A stretch of 31,338 nt of DNA from positions 1-31,338 of the forward strand of contig MCGO01000334.1 of assembly GCA_002104985.1 (NCBI GenBank). Reading direction: 5' to 3'. Positions 1 through 9,174 of the stretch are shown one piece after another. The notes under the pieces are model-generated. The model was not told where the DNA came from. It ran no database searches and saw only the letters and a program-made list of their open reading frames with translations. Source of the DNA: Rhizoclosmatium globosum. Taxonomy: Eukaryota; Chytridiomycota; Chytridiomycetes; Chytridiales; Chytriomycetaceae. The translations under genes were made by a program, and so were the position numbers. Numbering within the stretch: position 1 is the first letter of the stretch; every line of letters starts with the position of its first letter.

Positions 1-110
1 GGAGAGAAATTGGGGGGAAATTAAAAAGTTAATATGTAGAACACCTTCATTTATTGGTAATAGTTTAATAAAGAACGCATTGTAGGCTTCATTTGATGAT
101 GCTATGGCCT
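1..110. other. 3' flank of the Erg28-like gene; nothing recognised
   Basis: AT-rich sequence downstream of the Erg28-like stop codon on the minus strand. I see no coding potential or repeat. It probably holds the 3' untranslated region. Confidence 0.4.
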
Positions 111-744
111 TTATGGGATAACAGGTCCACCGGCAGTAACAAAGACCGAGTAGTTCAATGTCATCATCACAAGTCCAATGCTGGACACTGCCAACGCAGG
201 CCACACTCCTGGCGATGAAACAGGTGCTGTCTTGTGCACTAATATAAGCAGTATTAGTGACCATACAGCCAAATAAACCAGATAAACACTTACCAATGAT
301 CTCTCCCAAGAAGTTGAACAAGGCACACGCAAAGGTGATCATACACAACTGGTACAACCTATTCAACCACTCAATTAGACCCTTCCACGCACGAATACCT
401 TGACAGCGATACCAAACACAGCCACAAAAGGTGGTGGTGATCGGATCCTGCCCGCCACTTCAACAACAACTCACGCTGCGTTCTCCAGGTTGTATGCTGC
501 ATAGATACGATCACAGCACTAGTAAATGTCCACAATCCCATCTGTCGGGCCGCAAGTGGCGTAGCTATATCGACCTGCTTTCAATACACTGTCTACCAAA
601 CAACTCACTACAACCTTCCTTTGGCTTCAATGCGTAAATACGGTGCGTCAATCGCATCTTGGGCACGAAGCATTGGATCGAGTTGTATACGGCTGCAACA
701 CCGATAACCAAAATGAACTTGCCGAGGCCGCTGTCTGGGAGCAT
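111..744 (-). CDS. ERG28: Erg28-like ergosterol biosynthesis scaffold protein, with a one-base frame break
   Basis: Erg28 is a small multipass ER membrane protein that tethers the sterol C-4 demethylation enzymes (Erg25/26/27) and Erg6. Minus-strand exons: 744-615, 564-475, 358-294 and 238-111. The start is the ATG giving MLPDSGLGKF, directly before the first hydrophobic segment. Family-typical stretches appear in order: VYNSIQCFVPKMRLTHRIY, TPLAARQMGLWTFTSAV, RIYAAYNLENAA, and a last segment SSIGLVMMTLNYSVFV. Each intron is short with GT...AG ends, and the order matches the family. The exons sum to 413 nt, one short of a whole number of codons. The break lies in exon 2 at about 508-511, between TFTSAV and RIYAAY, where no intron fits. 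This is either an assembly error or a recent inactivation. The full product would be about 137 residues, usual for the family. Confidence 0.82.
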
Positions 745-1159
745 ACTGTCTTTGTGTGAAGAGTTTTTCGGTAAGCAGAACTCTGACAATAACACCATCT
801 CTTTTATTCTCTTTATTCCTTCGATTTGATTGGATTGGCCTTGGATGCAGAAGGCAGGCAGAGTGGATACGGTTGATGAATATGTTTCCGATTCTTGAAA
901 CCTTAACAACAATAACCACTAAATGATGGTGTCGAAGCTGTTACTGCAACTGTCCATGAGAAACTTCGTATCAAGTTCAATTTGATCGCTTCACGTTATA
1001 TTTGTCTTTGATACAGATGTGACATGCCCACAAAAACGATCTTTTAATTATGTAGAAGTATGTAGAACCACAGAATTTCAGGAGGTTCACGTGATTCTCG
1101 GTACATAATTCGACTCATTCCTCATCCAGGTGAAAAACTCACCAGAAAACGGACCTTGC
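745..1159. promoter_or_regulatory. divergent intergenic region between the Erg28-like and kinase genes
   Basis: 415 bp between two divergently transcribed starts. Apparent short ORFs here are not supported by any family motif. A pyrimidine-rich stretch lies at about 795-830. The sequence TCATCCAG just before 1130 resembles a splice acceptor, so a short upstream exon of the kinase gene cannot be excluded. No specific operator was recognised. Confidence 0.4.
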
Positions 1160-4100
1160 ATGAAGATCCCGATAATATCCGTCACTTCGACCGGTAAGGA
1201 GCTGGGCCGTGGTGCCTATGGCGTTGTGTATGAAGGCATGCTGGGTTTTACAAGAGTGGCGATCAAAACATTCAAAAACATCAATGTACCCCAATCCAAG
1301 TTGCTTGAAACTATTCAAGCTGAAGCATCTATTTGGTATTCCCTTCAACATCCAAACATCGTCCGGCTTTGGGGCATTGCACTCAACTCGGGGTCTCGTG
1401 ATCCGATGTTGGTAGTTGATCAACTGGAGACAAACCTGTTCCGGCAGCTACACTCTGATCAAGTCCCAACTACGCCAGAAAGGATTCGGTGGGTCCATGA
1501 TATTGCATGTGCCTTGGAATACCTGCATTCCTTGAATCCCTGGATTCTACACAGAGACTTGAAACCCGACAACGTGTTACTTGGTGAGCATTGCCTCTTT
1601 CACAAATAGTATTTAATATTAATACTTCACAGATCGAATGGGGCGAGCTTACCTTGCCGACTTTGGAATGAGCAAAGTGCAAGACATGTACAGGACAAAC
1701 AGCGCCAACCCAAAGCGAGGCCATTTTTTATATGCGCCGCCCGAGTCTTTCAAACAAGGGTACAAGGCTGATTTATCGTATGACACGTACAGCTTCGGTA
1801 TGTTTCTGTATGAGGTCTTTACGCGTCAACGACCATTCGCCGAAGAAGTACAAGGCCTTGAACAGCCGGTAGTTCTTTATTGGATTGAAAAAGCCGGCAG
1901 ACCTTCTCGTCCTAATCCTGGAAACCCGAAATCTCCTGGTGACCCCGTTTCTGATGAAGTTTGGGACTTGATTGAGCGTTGTTGGGACAGTGATCCAACC
2001 AAGAGACCCATCTTCTCGGTTATTGTTGCAACAATTTCAAGTTGGCAATCATCGAACCTTCAGTTCGCCCTTCTTCTCGGGAGTGTTGGCGCTGGTACGT
2101 TTAAGCCTCATCTTGAAACACGCGCATTTCTCATCATCCATTCATAATCAGGAAAAACCACCGTTGCCAAAAACGTATTTAATTGTCCAGTTGATGGGAC
2201 AGAAGGCATTCACCACGGAACTCGCATCCCAACAATGATGCATACCAGTTTCAACAACCAACAATGGATCGTATTCGACGGTATTGGAACTGCTGGAGCC
2301 GCATTAAGTCCCATCACACAGTTTAAATTTTATAACAGCGGCATTTGGACCACCCACGATTTAGGGTTGGAAATTCATACCACACAGGCAGCGTGTACAG
2401 CAGTTCAGCTTATGTCTCTCATGGCACGCGTTGTCGGCTTGGAGTTTCGCGAAATAGATTTGGTTCTGTGGTTCGTTTCCCCAACGCACGATCGTGAGCC
2501 AGCCGCTGTAGCCACAGAGCTAGCTGCTCTCCAAACCAGCAATATTGATATGAGGTAAGGTGTTTCGCAAGAGGCAGTGCAATATTGACGTTGCTACGCT
2601 CGAATTTAGGACTGTTAAAGTCTGTTCTCGTATTGGATACGCGGACAATTATTCTCCAACGCCGGAAATTATCCACCAAGTATGTAAAGCAGATGACGTG
2701 ATTCCATATGTTTTTAGCTTCTTCTTGGAAACCAGACAGACTTTGAAAGAAGAAATGAAGAGGCAAATTATGCCTGTCATACAGAAACCACCTGACGCGA
2801 ATAATTTGACTGAAGCTTTAATCGCGTCATTGACGCCAATAGTGCTCGCCTCCAACTCTGCTTTTGGGGCACATATTAAAGTACATTTTAAATCCGTCAA
2901 TGTCAATCATCCGCGATTTAATGTGAATATTCTTTTTGAAATCGCTCTCAAGCTGTATTTCTACTCTGAAACCAGGTTCTTTGCAGAATCTTTGGTTGAA
3001 GACTTCCTGATGAATCGAATTTACTCTGGCAACTTGACAGTTTCCGATGCAAAATACTTATTACTTCATGATATCTATTCAAGTACTGTAGTTCAAGACG
3101 TAGTTCGCTGTCTTCAATGTGGAATCACTGATTCACGCCAAATTATTCAATCTTTCTATCAAGGCTGCCACATGGAATTCCACTATGTACATCCAGCAAC
3201 CATAACCAAACACGACATACACGAAGACTCTGTCGTAATGGTCCACGATCAAATCACGTTCCGTCACACCGCCCCGATTTACAAATTCCATCCAGGCACC
3301 CAAGTCCTCTCCCATCCAGGAACTCTCATTCCATCACACTCAGACACATGCAGACGCATTCAAGTCCACAGCATCCTCGGATACAAAATGAAAGGCACTC
3401 GCGACGCACACACATCCGTCCGATCCATCAGACGCGAAGACATCTCATGGGTAGAACATATCGGAGAATACAGTGTCAGAACCGCAGCCACCTACCACGA
3501 TTTTTGCGAGTCCTGCCAATCAGCAGTTGAATGCGACGCATGTAATCAGAGAAACTATAATGACGGGGAAGACGCGTTTTTTTACGGATGTAGCCATGAC
3601 TCTCAACGGAAGAGTGCGATGCCGACTGGACAGTGTAGATACACGTTCGATTGTAGGCATTGTGGAACGGAGAGAGACCAGAGTCTGATTGGAAACGGAA
3701 ACTGTATTTATCGATGGTCATGTAACCAAACGTTTTGTTCAAGACGGTATAGTTGTTGCCTACAACTGGAAAATTCAGACGGATGCTCGATAAGTAATTA
3801 TTTCTGAAGTGTATTGACTCGTCTCTAAACCACATATTTTTGAGATTTCACATGTGCAAATTCTTCAGTCTGTAGAGCGATTGTCCCTCGAGCTTTAGCT
3901 TTTACAGGAATCAACACATCAGAACTTGAATTTGGGTTTGAGAACGGCAGAGCACTTCCAGGCCAACAACGTGTCCGTCCAGGAACAGTGTATGAGACGA
4001 GAGTGAGAAACGAGGATCCAAATGATATGTCTTTGATTGAAAACCATCATGATTATGCACCGGATGGCTGTCAATGGCAAGCAACCTGCTGCAGAACTTC

Positions 4101-4485
4101 GTCAGCCGTCGGGGTGAGTTTTCGTGTTAGGAGATAATTAAACATTAATTATATTATTTCAAAGACGCCAATTCCTCCTTGCACTTCCTCATGCAGTAAC
4201 TGTAACGTAAGCTGGAGAGCTATGACTACTGCTCCAATTGGATGTTTGAAGAAGAGCACAATTTGCCAACACGTCTATGAAAACACAATCGAAGGCGGTA
4301 CCGCTGCACTTGATCCTCCATGCAAAACGTACTGCACAGCGTGTTATCGGTTAGAGACTGATCCAACATGCACAGAGGAGAACAGAAAATGCCGGTCGGA
4401 TACATGCCAAACTCCCTTTGGAGCCATGAAGACTTCCACACAGTCTTGCTCAGGACATATTAAAGGTGGACATGTGTTTGAGTGA
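1160..4485 (+). CDS. protein kinase / P-loop NTPase / Cys-rich fusion protein
   Basis: Six exons: 1160-1583, 1633-2094, 2152-2554, 2610-3793, 3869-4113 and 4165-4485, giving 1012 aa with consistent phases. The start is the first in-frame ATG, just before the glycine loop GRGAYGVVYEG. The kinase (about residues 12-270, TKL-like) has VAIK, HRDLKPDN, ADFG and the APPE motif, so it looks catalytically competent. It is followed at once by a Walker A motif, LLLGSVGAGKTTVAKN (about 284-300); intron 2 splits the codon of the glycine before its GKTT. A DGIG sequence about 30 residues on could be the switch (DxxG) element; a clear NKxD motif was not found. Residues 430-720 match nothing I recognise. 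The last 290 or so residues hold about 30 cysteines, often as CxxC. No signal peptide or TM segment was seen. AATAAA at 4528-4533 may be the poly(A) signal. The function is unknown; signalling by a kinase coupled to a nucleotide switch is inference. Confidence 0.78.
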
Positions 4486-4600
4486 TAAGTGGACAATAAT
4501 TATTCCATTTTATATGATTATACCCTGAATAAATAGATTAACAGATTTCTCTTTTCATCCAATAATGTCTCTCTTTTCTCCACAAAGTATTAATCACAAA

Positions 4601-5494
4601 ATGTTGCCCCAACTAGTCTGCCTTCTCTTTGGGCTTGCGAGCTTCACGGCAGCGTCCAACAACTTCCACGTGACAGTTGAAGCACAGACCAAGCACTGCT
4701 TTGTTGAGCCATTGAATGCAGGCGACTTTCTGGGTCTTTCGTTCCAGGTTTTGTGTTTGGTTTAGTGGATCACTGTGACTGACTAAGTTGCGTAGGTGTT
4801 TGGAGGAGACAACTTGGACGTTGATTTCTGGGTGGGTGCACTGTGTTTACACTAGCTACTAGTTAGGAAGGATACGAGTTAGGACTGGGTATTAAACAAA
4901 CACACCCAAAACAGATCACAAACCCAGACGAACTCATCATCCAATCCGCATTCCGAACTTCAACTGGATCCTTCTCAGTCGATGCGCCAAAGACTGGCTC
5001 GTACTCGTACTGCATCAGCAACCTGGGTCATGCTGGAAACACGGAAAAGTTTGTCTCCTTCTCAATCAACGGACCTGATGAACAACGTCGGATTTTGGAC
5101 AAAAAGAGTGGTGCAAAAGATGGTGCGTGTTTCTTTTTTGGTTTTGGATTCATTGTGATGAAGGGGGTGTTAATATTAATCCTACATTAGAGTCCAAGGA
5201 CTCCCTGGCTAAAGAGGTCCAGGAACTCACTAATGCAATCCAGCAAGTCACTGATGAACAGGCCTACATTCGTTTGAGACTCTTGCGACACCATGAGAGT
5301 ATGTTTTCTTGTTTCTTGACGAAACCCCCTGAACTCTTACTTATCGAAATGAATCAATATTAGCCGCTGAAAGCACAAACTCTCGTGTTCTTTACTGGAC
5401 ATTCTTTGAAGGTTTAATTATTGCATCAGTCGTTGGATTCCAACTCGTCTACATTACTCAGTTCTTCCAAAAGTCAAACAGACGGATGGTGTAA
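4601..5494 (+). CDS. p24/Emp24 family transmembrane cargo receptor
   Basis: p24 proteins cycle between ER and Golgi in COPII/COPI vesicles and help sort cargo such as GPI-anchored proteins. Five exons: 4601-4747, 4796-4831 (only 36 nt), 4915-5122, 5191-5298 and 5364-5494, giving 209 aa, the usual size. The order is a signal peptide (MLPQLVCLLFGLASFTAAS), a GOLD domain with the usual cysteine pair (KHCFVEP and SYSYCISN), a coiled-coil stretch, the family signature ETAESTNSRVLYW, one TM segment, and a short cytosolic tail ITQFFQKSNRRMV with the diphenylalanine and basic residues used for coat binding. An upstream in-frame ATG at 4565 would add 12 residues before the signal peptide; 4601 is preferred because it gives a cleaner signal sequence. 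Emp24 (p24 beta) is the likeliest subfamily. AATAAA lies at 5569-5574. Confidence 0.9.
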
Positions 5495-5717
5495 ACAAAG
5501 TCGTTGTATTCAGCGAAATGTATGGAATGTGAAGGTGGTGATGAGAACTGGACATGATGTCAAAAGAAAATAAACTGTCGAAACCAAATTATGTAATCTA
5601 TACAGATCTATATTCGGTAAAATAATGTCTAACTATGCTATAAACTAAATATGAACACCCATAACTTGATCATCTCAAACGCAAGCGTCGCACTCACAAA
5701 GCCAACAACAGCACTAT
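5495..5717. other. convergent intergenic region with possible extra coding sequence
   Basis: Lies between the p24 stop and the stop of the minus-strand gene. It holds a poly(A)-like AATAAA for p24. On the minus strand, 5638-5715 reads in another frame as DSAVVGFVSATLAFEMIKLW and so on, a hydrophobic stretch ending in TAG, which may belong to the neighbouring minus-strand gene. Confidence 0.35.
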
Positions 5718-6008
5718 CTACAACGTGGCCACCGGAACACCCTCAGTAAGAGCAGCACTTGAAACTCCAGCATAAATATCATAAAAGTAACTGCCAATCT
5801 GGATCCCAATAAATCGATCCGCAAAAGCCTCTGCACACTCAGGTGGAACATTCACACACGTCCCATTCTTTGCCGTCAAAAGAACACTACACTTTGACAA
5901 ATCAATTGCCCCTTGCTCTCCAGTCGGATTCGAGCACGATCCCTCCTTAAACACTTTCCCATCCACAACACCATCCTTCCCAACTGTGTTAAAACAAGCA
6001 CATAGCAA
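5718..6008 (-). CDS. uncharacterised Cys-containing protein, probable 3' exon
   Basis: An open minus-strand frame ends in TAG at 5718-5720. It encodes a Cys/Gly-rich segment with GKDGVVDGKVFKEGSCSNP, LSKCSVLL, GTCVNVPPECAEAF and IGIQIGSYFYDIYAG. The frame lacks a convincing ATG. A splice acceptor TTTTAACACAG lies at about 5993-5983, so coding probably begins there and a 5' exon lies upstream. A candidate ATG near 6158 opens MLYSEYSIIPSVRFLLIIL, a possible signal peptide, but I could not join it with confidence. Spaced cysteines suggest a secreted or luminal domain. Just past the stop, another frame encodes a possible TM segment. No family recognised. Confidence 0.45.
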   Translation of the reverse strand: MLCACFNTVGKDGVVDGKVFKEGSCSNPTGEQGAIDLSKCSVLLTAKNGTCVNVPPECAEAFADRFIGIQIGSYFYDIYAGVSSAALTEGVPVATL

Positions 6009-6410
6009 TCAAAGTTAATTTCGTTTATTGTAATTATTGATTGGGGGCTGATAAATTCGTGGGAGAAAGCCTGATTATTTATTCATTAGTATAATCAAGA
6101 GAAACCGCACTGAGGGGATTATTGAGTATTCAGAGTACAACATTCGACACTTCCTGTGACAATTCTACTGCCAATTTATCAAATATCCTGCATTACATTT
6201 AAGCTCATAATGATGTGCTTCTCGTCATTATTCGGCTTGGTGATTGTAAAACTATCAAGGGAAAGCTCTATGGAATAACAGTCGATTCAACATTGATAAC
6301 TGGAAGCTTATTTGTGGCAGTGGTAGTAAAAGTTCTACAATTCATTTATTTGATCATTTTGAAACTATTTCCAAATTGGGCACGGGTGTCTTTCCTTCAC
6401 CACCAAACCA
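6009..6410. promoter_or_regulatory. divergent intergenic region; may hold a 5' exon of the minus-strand gene
   Basis: 402 bp of AT-rich sequence between the minus-strand Cys-containing gene and the plus-strand type I membrane protein gene. A minus-strand ATG near 6158 starts a short hydrophobic peptide that might be a signal-peptide exon. Plus-strand frames here (6215-6410) look non-coding. No defined regulatory site was recognised. Confidence 0.35.
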
Positions 6411-8928
6411 ATGTTTCTGGTTCTTCAAGTTGCAGTCCAACTACTTTTTGCAACGATCGCCGAAGCCTTTGACTGGACGCTTTCCGGGCCAGGCAACACA
6501 TTCACCTCGTTCACGTGCACATTGACGGTGCCGCCTGTTCCACAGCGACCGACGAGTGGCGATGCAACGTACTTCTACTGGCCGGGGCTTCAGAGCGTAA
6601 GGAACTCGTCGACATTTGCGCCAATTGGATTTGGGGTTCTGCAGCCCGTGCTTACCTTTGGACCCTCGTGTGTGAGTAGTACCTTACTAGTACCTCACTA
6701 GTACCTTAGTAGTAGCTTACTAGCAACTATCTAAACAACTCCAAACAGACGCCAAACAAACCTCCAAACACCTCCGTTTACCGAGGCTGGCACATTTCAG
6801 CGCAATACGTGAACCCAACGGGAACTGTCGCTGGCTACAAAGGCTGTCTGGGCGGAAACATGATGGACGTGGCTCCAGGCGACAACCTTCAAATGTCGCT
6901 TGTTCTTCAGGGTTCGACTTGGGTCCAAACTGTGGTTCGGGCGGGTGTCGCTTGGTGCGTGTCTCTCTTCAAACATCAACCTCAAAAACATACTCATTTC
7001 ACGGAATTAATTACGTATTTATTTGTAGTTCTGGCCCTGGTTCAGGTCTGGCTTCTCCAAATGGATGCACTGTCTCTTTCTCAATGGACATGAAGGGACA
7101 AGCTCAACCACGTGCAGAACTTGTTCTCGAATTATACTACCAGGCGGTGGTCACTTCCGACGTCACCTTCTCCAATATTCAACTGCAAATCAAGAACCCG
7201 GAACCTGCCTCGTCAACCCGATTTTGTACCCCCACTTCCAGACTTCAAGTCGGTGAAACTTGTTCGGGAATGGTCTTGAGTGCGGATCGTACTTCCTGTT
7301 CCATTGACTCTTGTCTTTTCAAAGCCACTGCTGCTCGTGAGTGCCAATTTTTTGGAGTGCAAGTGGGGTGCGTAGCGAGTGGGGTGCATATGCGAGTGGG
7401 GTGCGTAGTGAGTGGGGTGCATATGCGAGTGGGGTGCGTAGCGAGTGGGGTGCATATGCGAGTGGGGTGCGTAGTGAGTGGGGTGCATATGCGAGTGGGG
7501 TGCGTAGCGAGTGGGGTGCATATGCGAGTGGGGTGCGTAGTGAGTGGGGTGCGTAGCGAGTGGAACGAGCGGAGCTCAGTTTACATGTCAGGCGGAGAGC
7601 TTGACAGATTGTGATCGCTGCGGATTGTGAACGCACCGGATTGTGAACACAGCAGATTGTGAGCGCAGCGAACGACTTTTCGCGAAGCGATGTGTATATC
7701 ACGAGGGTATGAGAGGGTATGAGCGGAGCTCAGGGTGCAGAAATAATCATGGAACGAATTTCATACCTTAATGCGAGGCTTAAGGACATAGGCGAAGGGA
7801 ACAAGGGAGTGGCGTTAAAATTGTAGATCATGAGCTGGAATGTGTCATAGGAGCCAACCAACTAATTCCAATTCATTAGCACCTGCCGTATCCGTCTCCG
7901 TGTCTTCAGGAACAGACGCAAATGGAAATGCAATTGATCCAGGAAATGTCGTACTCCCACCTCCCGCAGAAGATAATTCTTCCTCGGACTCTGCCACTGC
8001 CTCCAACAATTCAGGCGATGCGCAAACAACAGCACAAGTTAGTTCGAATGTTTCTGGAACTTCACAAACAACGTCGTCTGTTGTTGGCAACCAAGGTGTC
8101 AGCAACAACCAGCAAAATACCCAGCCAAACTCATCGTCATCACCGAATTATGCTTTGTACGGCGGCATTGGTGCAGGTGCTGTCGTTGTCCTCGTGGTCG
8201 GAGGCTTTGTTATCTCCCGCCGCCGTTCATCATCTGATTCCGACGATTCTCCAAAGTTTAAAGCAATCGAAGTCTCCAACGACGATTTCCCTCCACCTTC
8301 TCTTCAACCGTACCAATCTCCACCAGTTCACTATTTGAACCCAACTGCAACCCAAGTCTCATCAGCTATTGTCGCATCTTCGGTTCCCGTACACTCTTCT
8401 TCCCCATACAATCATAACTCCAACAACGCATCACCACATCCCCGCTCCCAAAATGCCACCTCACCGCAACCTCAATCAAACACATCTCGTCATGCTCCTG
8501 TAGAATTCTCATCTCACACTCCTCACCACTATCCCCACCATCCCCAAACTACACCAAACTACCACGACCAATACACAAGCGAAATCCACGCTTCTGACCA
8601 CCACACATACTCCAACACATCCCGCAGTCCAACCGGCACAAGATCCCCAAGATCAGGAACACCTTCAAAACCAGTTTCCACACACAGCCCTCGACCACAT
8701 TTCCACCCAACAACTACAGACCAAGAACCAGCACCTGTATCCCAGCGACGCCCTCGAACAACAACATCACCGACCCAAGAACCAACAAGCGGAACAGGGA
8801 GACCGCACACTGAATCAGGAACTGGACGAGATCGCAGTGGGGTTCCACGACGACCTCGTGCCGGAGACGATCAGGAATACCATGCTGGTCGTGGTCTTTC
8901 TACAAACCGATTCAACAGTGATGCGTAA
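6411..8928 (+). CDS. type I membrane protein: unassigned ectodomain, Ser/Thr stalk, TM segment, disordered tail
   Basis: Four exons: 6411-6671, 6749-6954, 7029-7336 and 7880-8928, giving 607 aa with consistent phases. A signal peptide (MFLVLQVAVQLLFATIAEAF) leads into an ectodomain of about 220 residues. It contains FYWPGLQS, GFGVLQPVLTFGPSC, YRGWHISAQY and PGDNLQMSLVLQG, a pattern seen in secreted fungal proteins with a lectin/glucanase-like beta-sandwich; this assignment is tentative. Paired cysteines follow near the end (RFCTP, GETCSG, TSCSIDSC). Next come a Ser/Thr/Asn-rich stalk, a TM helix at about residues 350-370 (GAGAVVVLVVGGFVI) with a stop-transfer RRR, and a 235-residue cytosolic tail rich in Ser, Pro, His and Thr. 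Intron 3 is unusually long (543 bp) and filled with repeats. An AATAAA-type signal lies near 9006. A cell-wall sensor or adhesin role is inference. Confidence 0.75.
7361..7563. repeat. GC-rich minisatellite with 33-bp units inside an intron
   Basis: Alternating 17-bp (GYGAGTGGGGTGCATAT) and 16-bp (GCGAGTGGGGTGCGTA) subunits form a 33-bp unit. Five near-perfect copies run from 7375 to 7539, with partial units on both sides. A C/T difference (GCGAG or GTGAG) alternates between successive 33-bp units, so the perfect period is 66 bp. Since 33 is a multiple of three, several frames stay open through the array and create false ORFs on both strands. It lies wholly within intron 3 of the type I membrane protein gene. 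Confidence 0.92.
7607..7670. repeat. four degenerate 16-bp tandem repeats
   Basis: Units start at 7607, 7623, 7639 and 7655, each GATTGTGA followed by a variable 8-bp half (for example ACGCACCG or GCGCAGCG). It lies 44 bp after the 33-bp array in the same intron and may be an independent array. Confidence 0.85.
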
Positions 8929-9174
8929 AAATACAGAAAGTGTCAAGATATGGGCGCCTTGGGATAGAAGTATATTATCCATTTATCGTTTCCCCTTTTC
9001 AAAAAAAATAAATAAACCCCAACCATTTATTCTGTAATCAGCATCCAAACCTCGTTTATCCTGTGCATCTTAATTTTTTTCCAGACAGGTGTGCACAAGG
9101 GCCAGACAGGCACGCAAATCCCCTCTGCAAATCTCCATTGCAAAAACGAGAGTCAAACACTGTCGCATCACAAA
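8929..9174. other. intergenic: poly(A) region and SWEET promoter
   Basis: 246 bp. An A-rich stretch with AATAAA near 9006 probably ends the upstream transcript. The remainder is the 5' flank of the first SWEET gene. No other feature was seen. Confidence 0.35.

Noticed and set aside
1130..1159. GTG at 1130 as start of the kinase gene
   Set aside because: Nuclear fungal genes start with ATG; the in-frame ATG at 1160 lies just before the kinase glycine loop. The preceding CAG could be an acceptor for an unseen upstream exon.
3476..3835. Minus-strand open frame of 119 codons and a +1-frame plus-strand frame (3473-3688)
   Set aside because: The 2610-3793 frame of the kinase fusion joins the next exon in phase (3793 to 3869) and keeps the Cys-rich pattern; the alternatives do not connect to either neighbour.
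7361..7670. CRISPR-like array
   Set aside because: Units are contiguous and without unique spacers, inside a eukaryotic intron; this is a minisatellite.
7213..7702. Long antisense open frames of about 100-127 codons with repeated peptide units (for example THYAPHSHMHP)
   Set aside because: They arise from the 33-bp intronic minisatellite, whose unit is a multiple of three, so frames stay open by chance.
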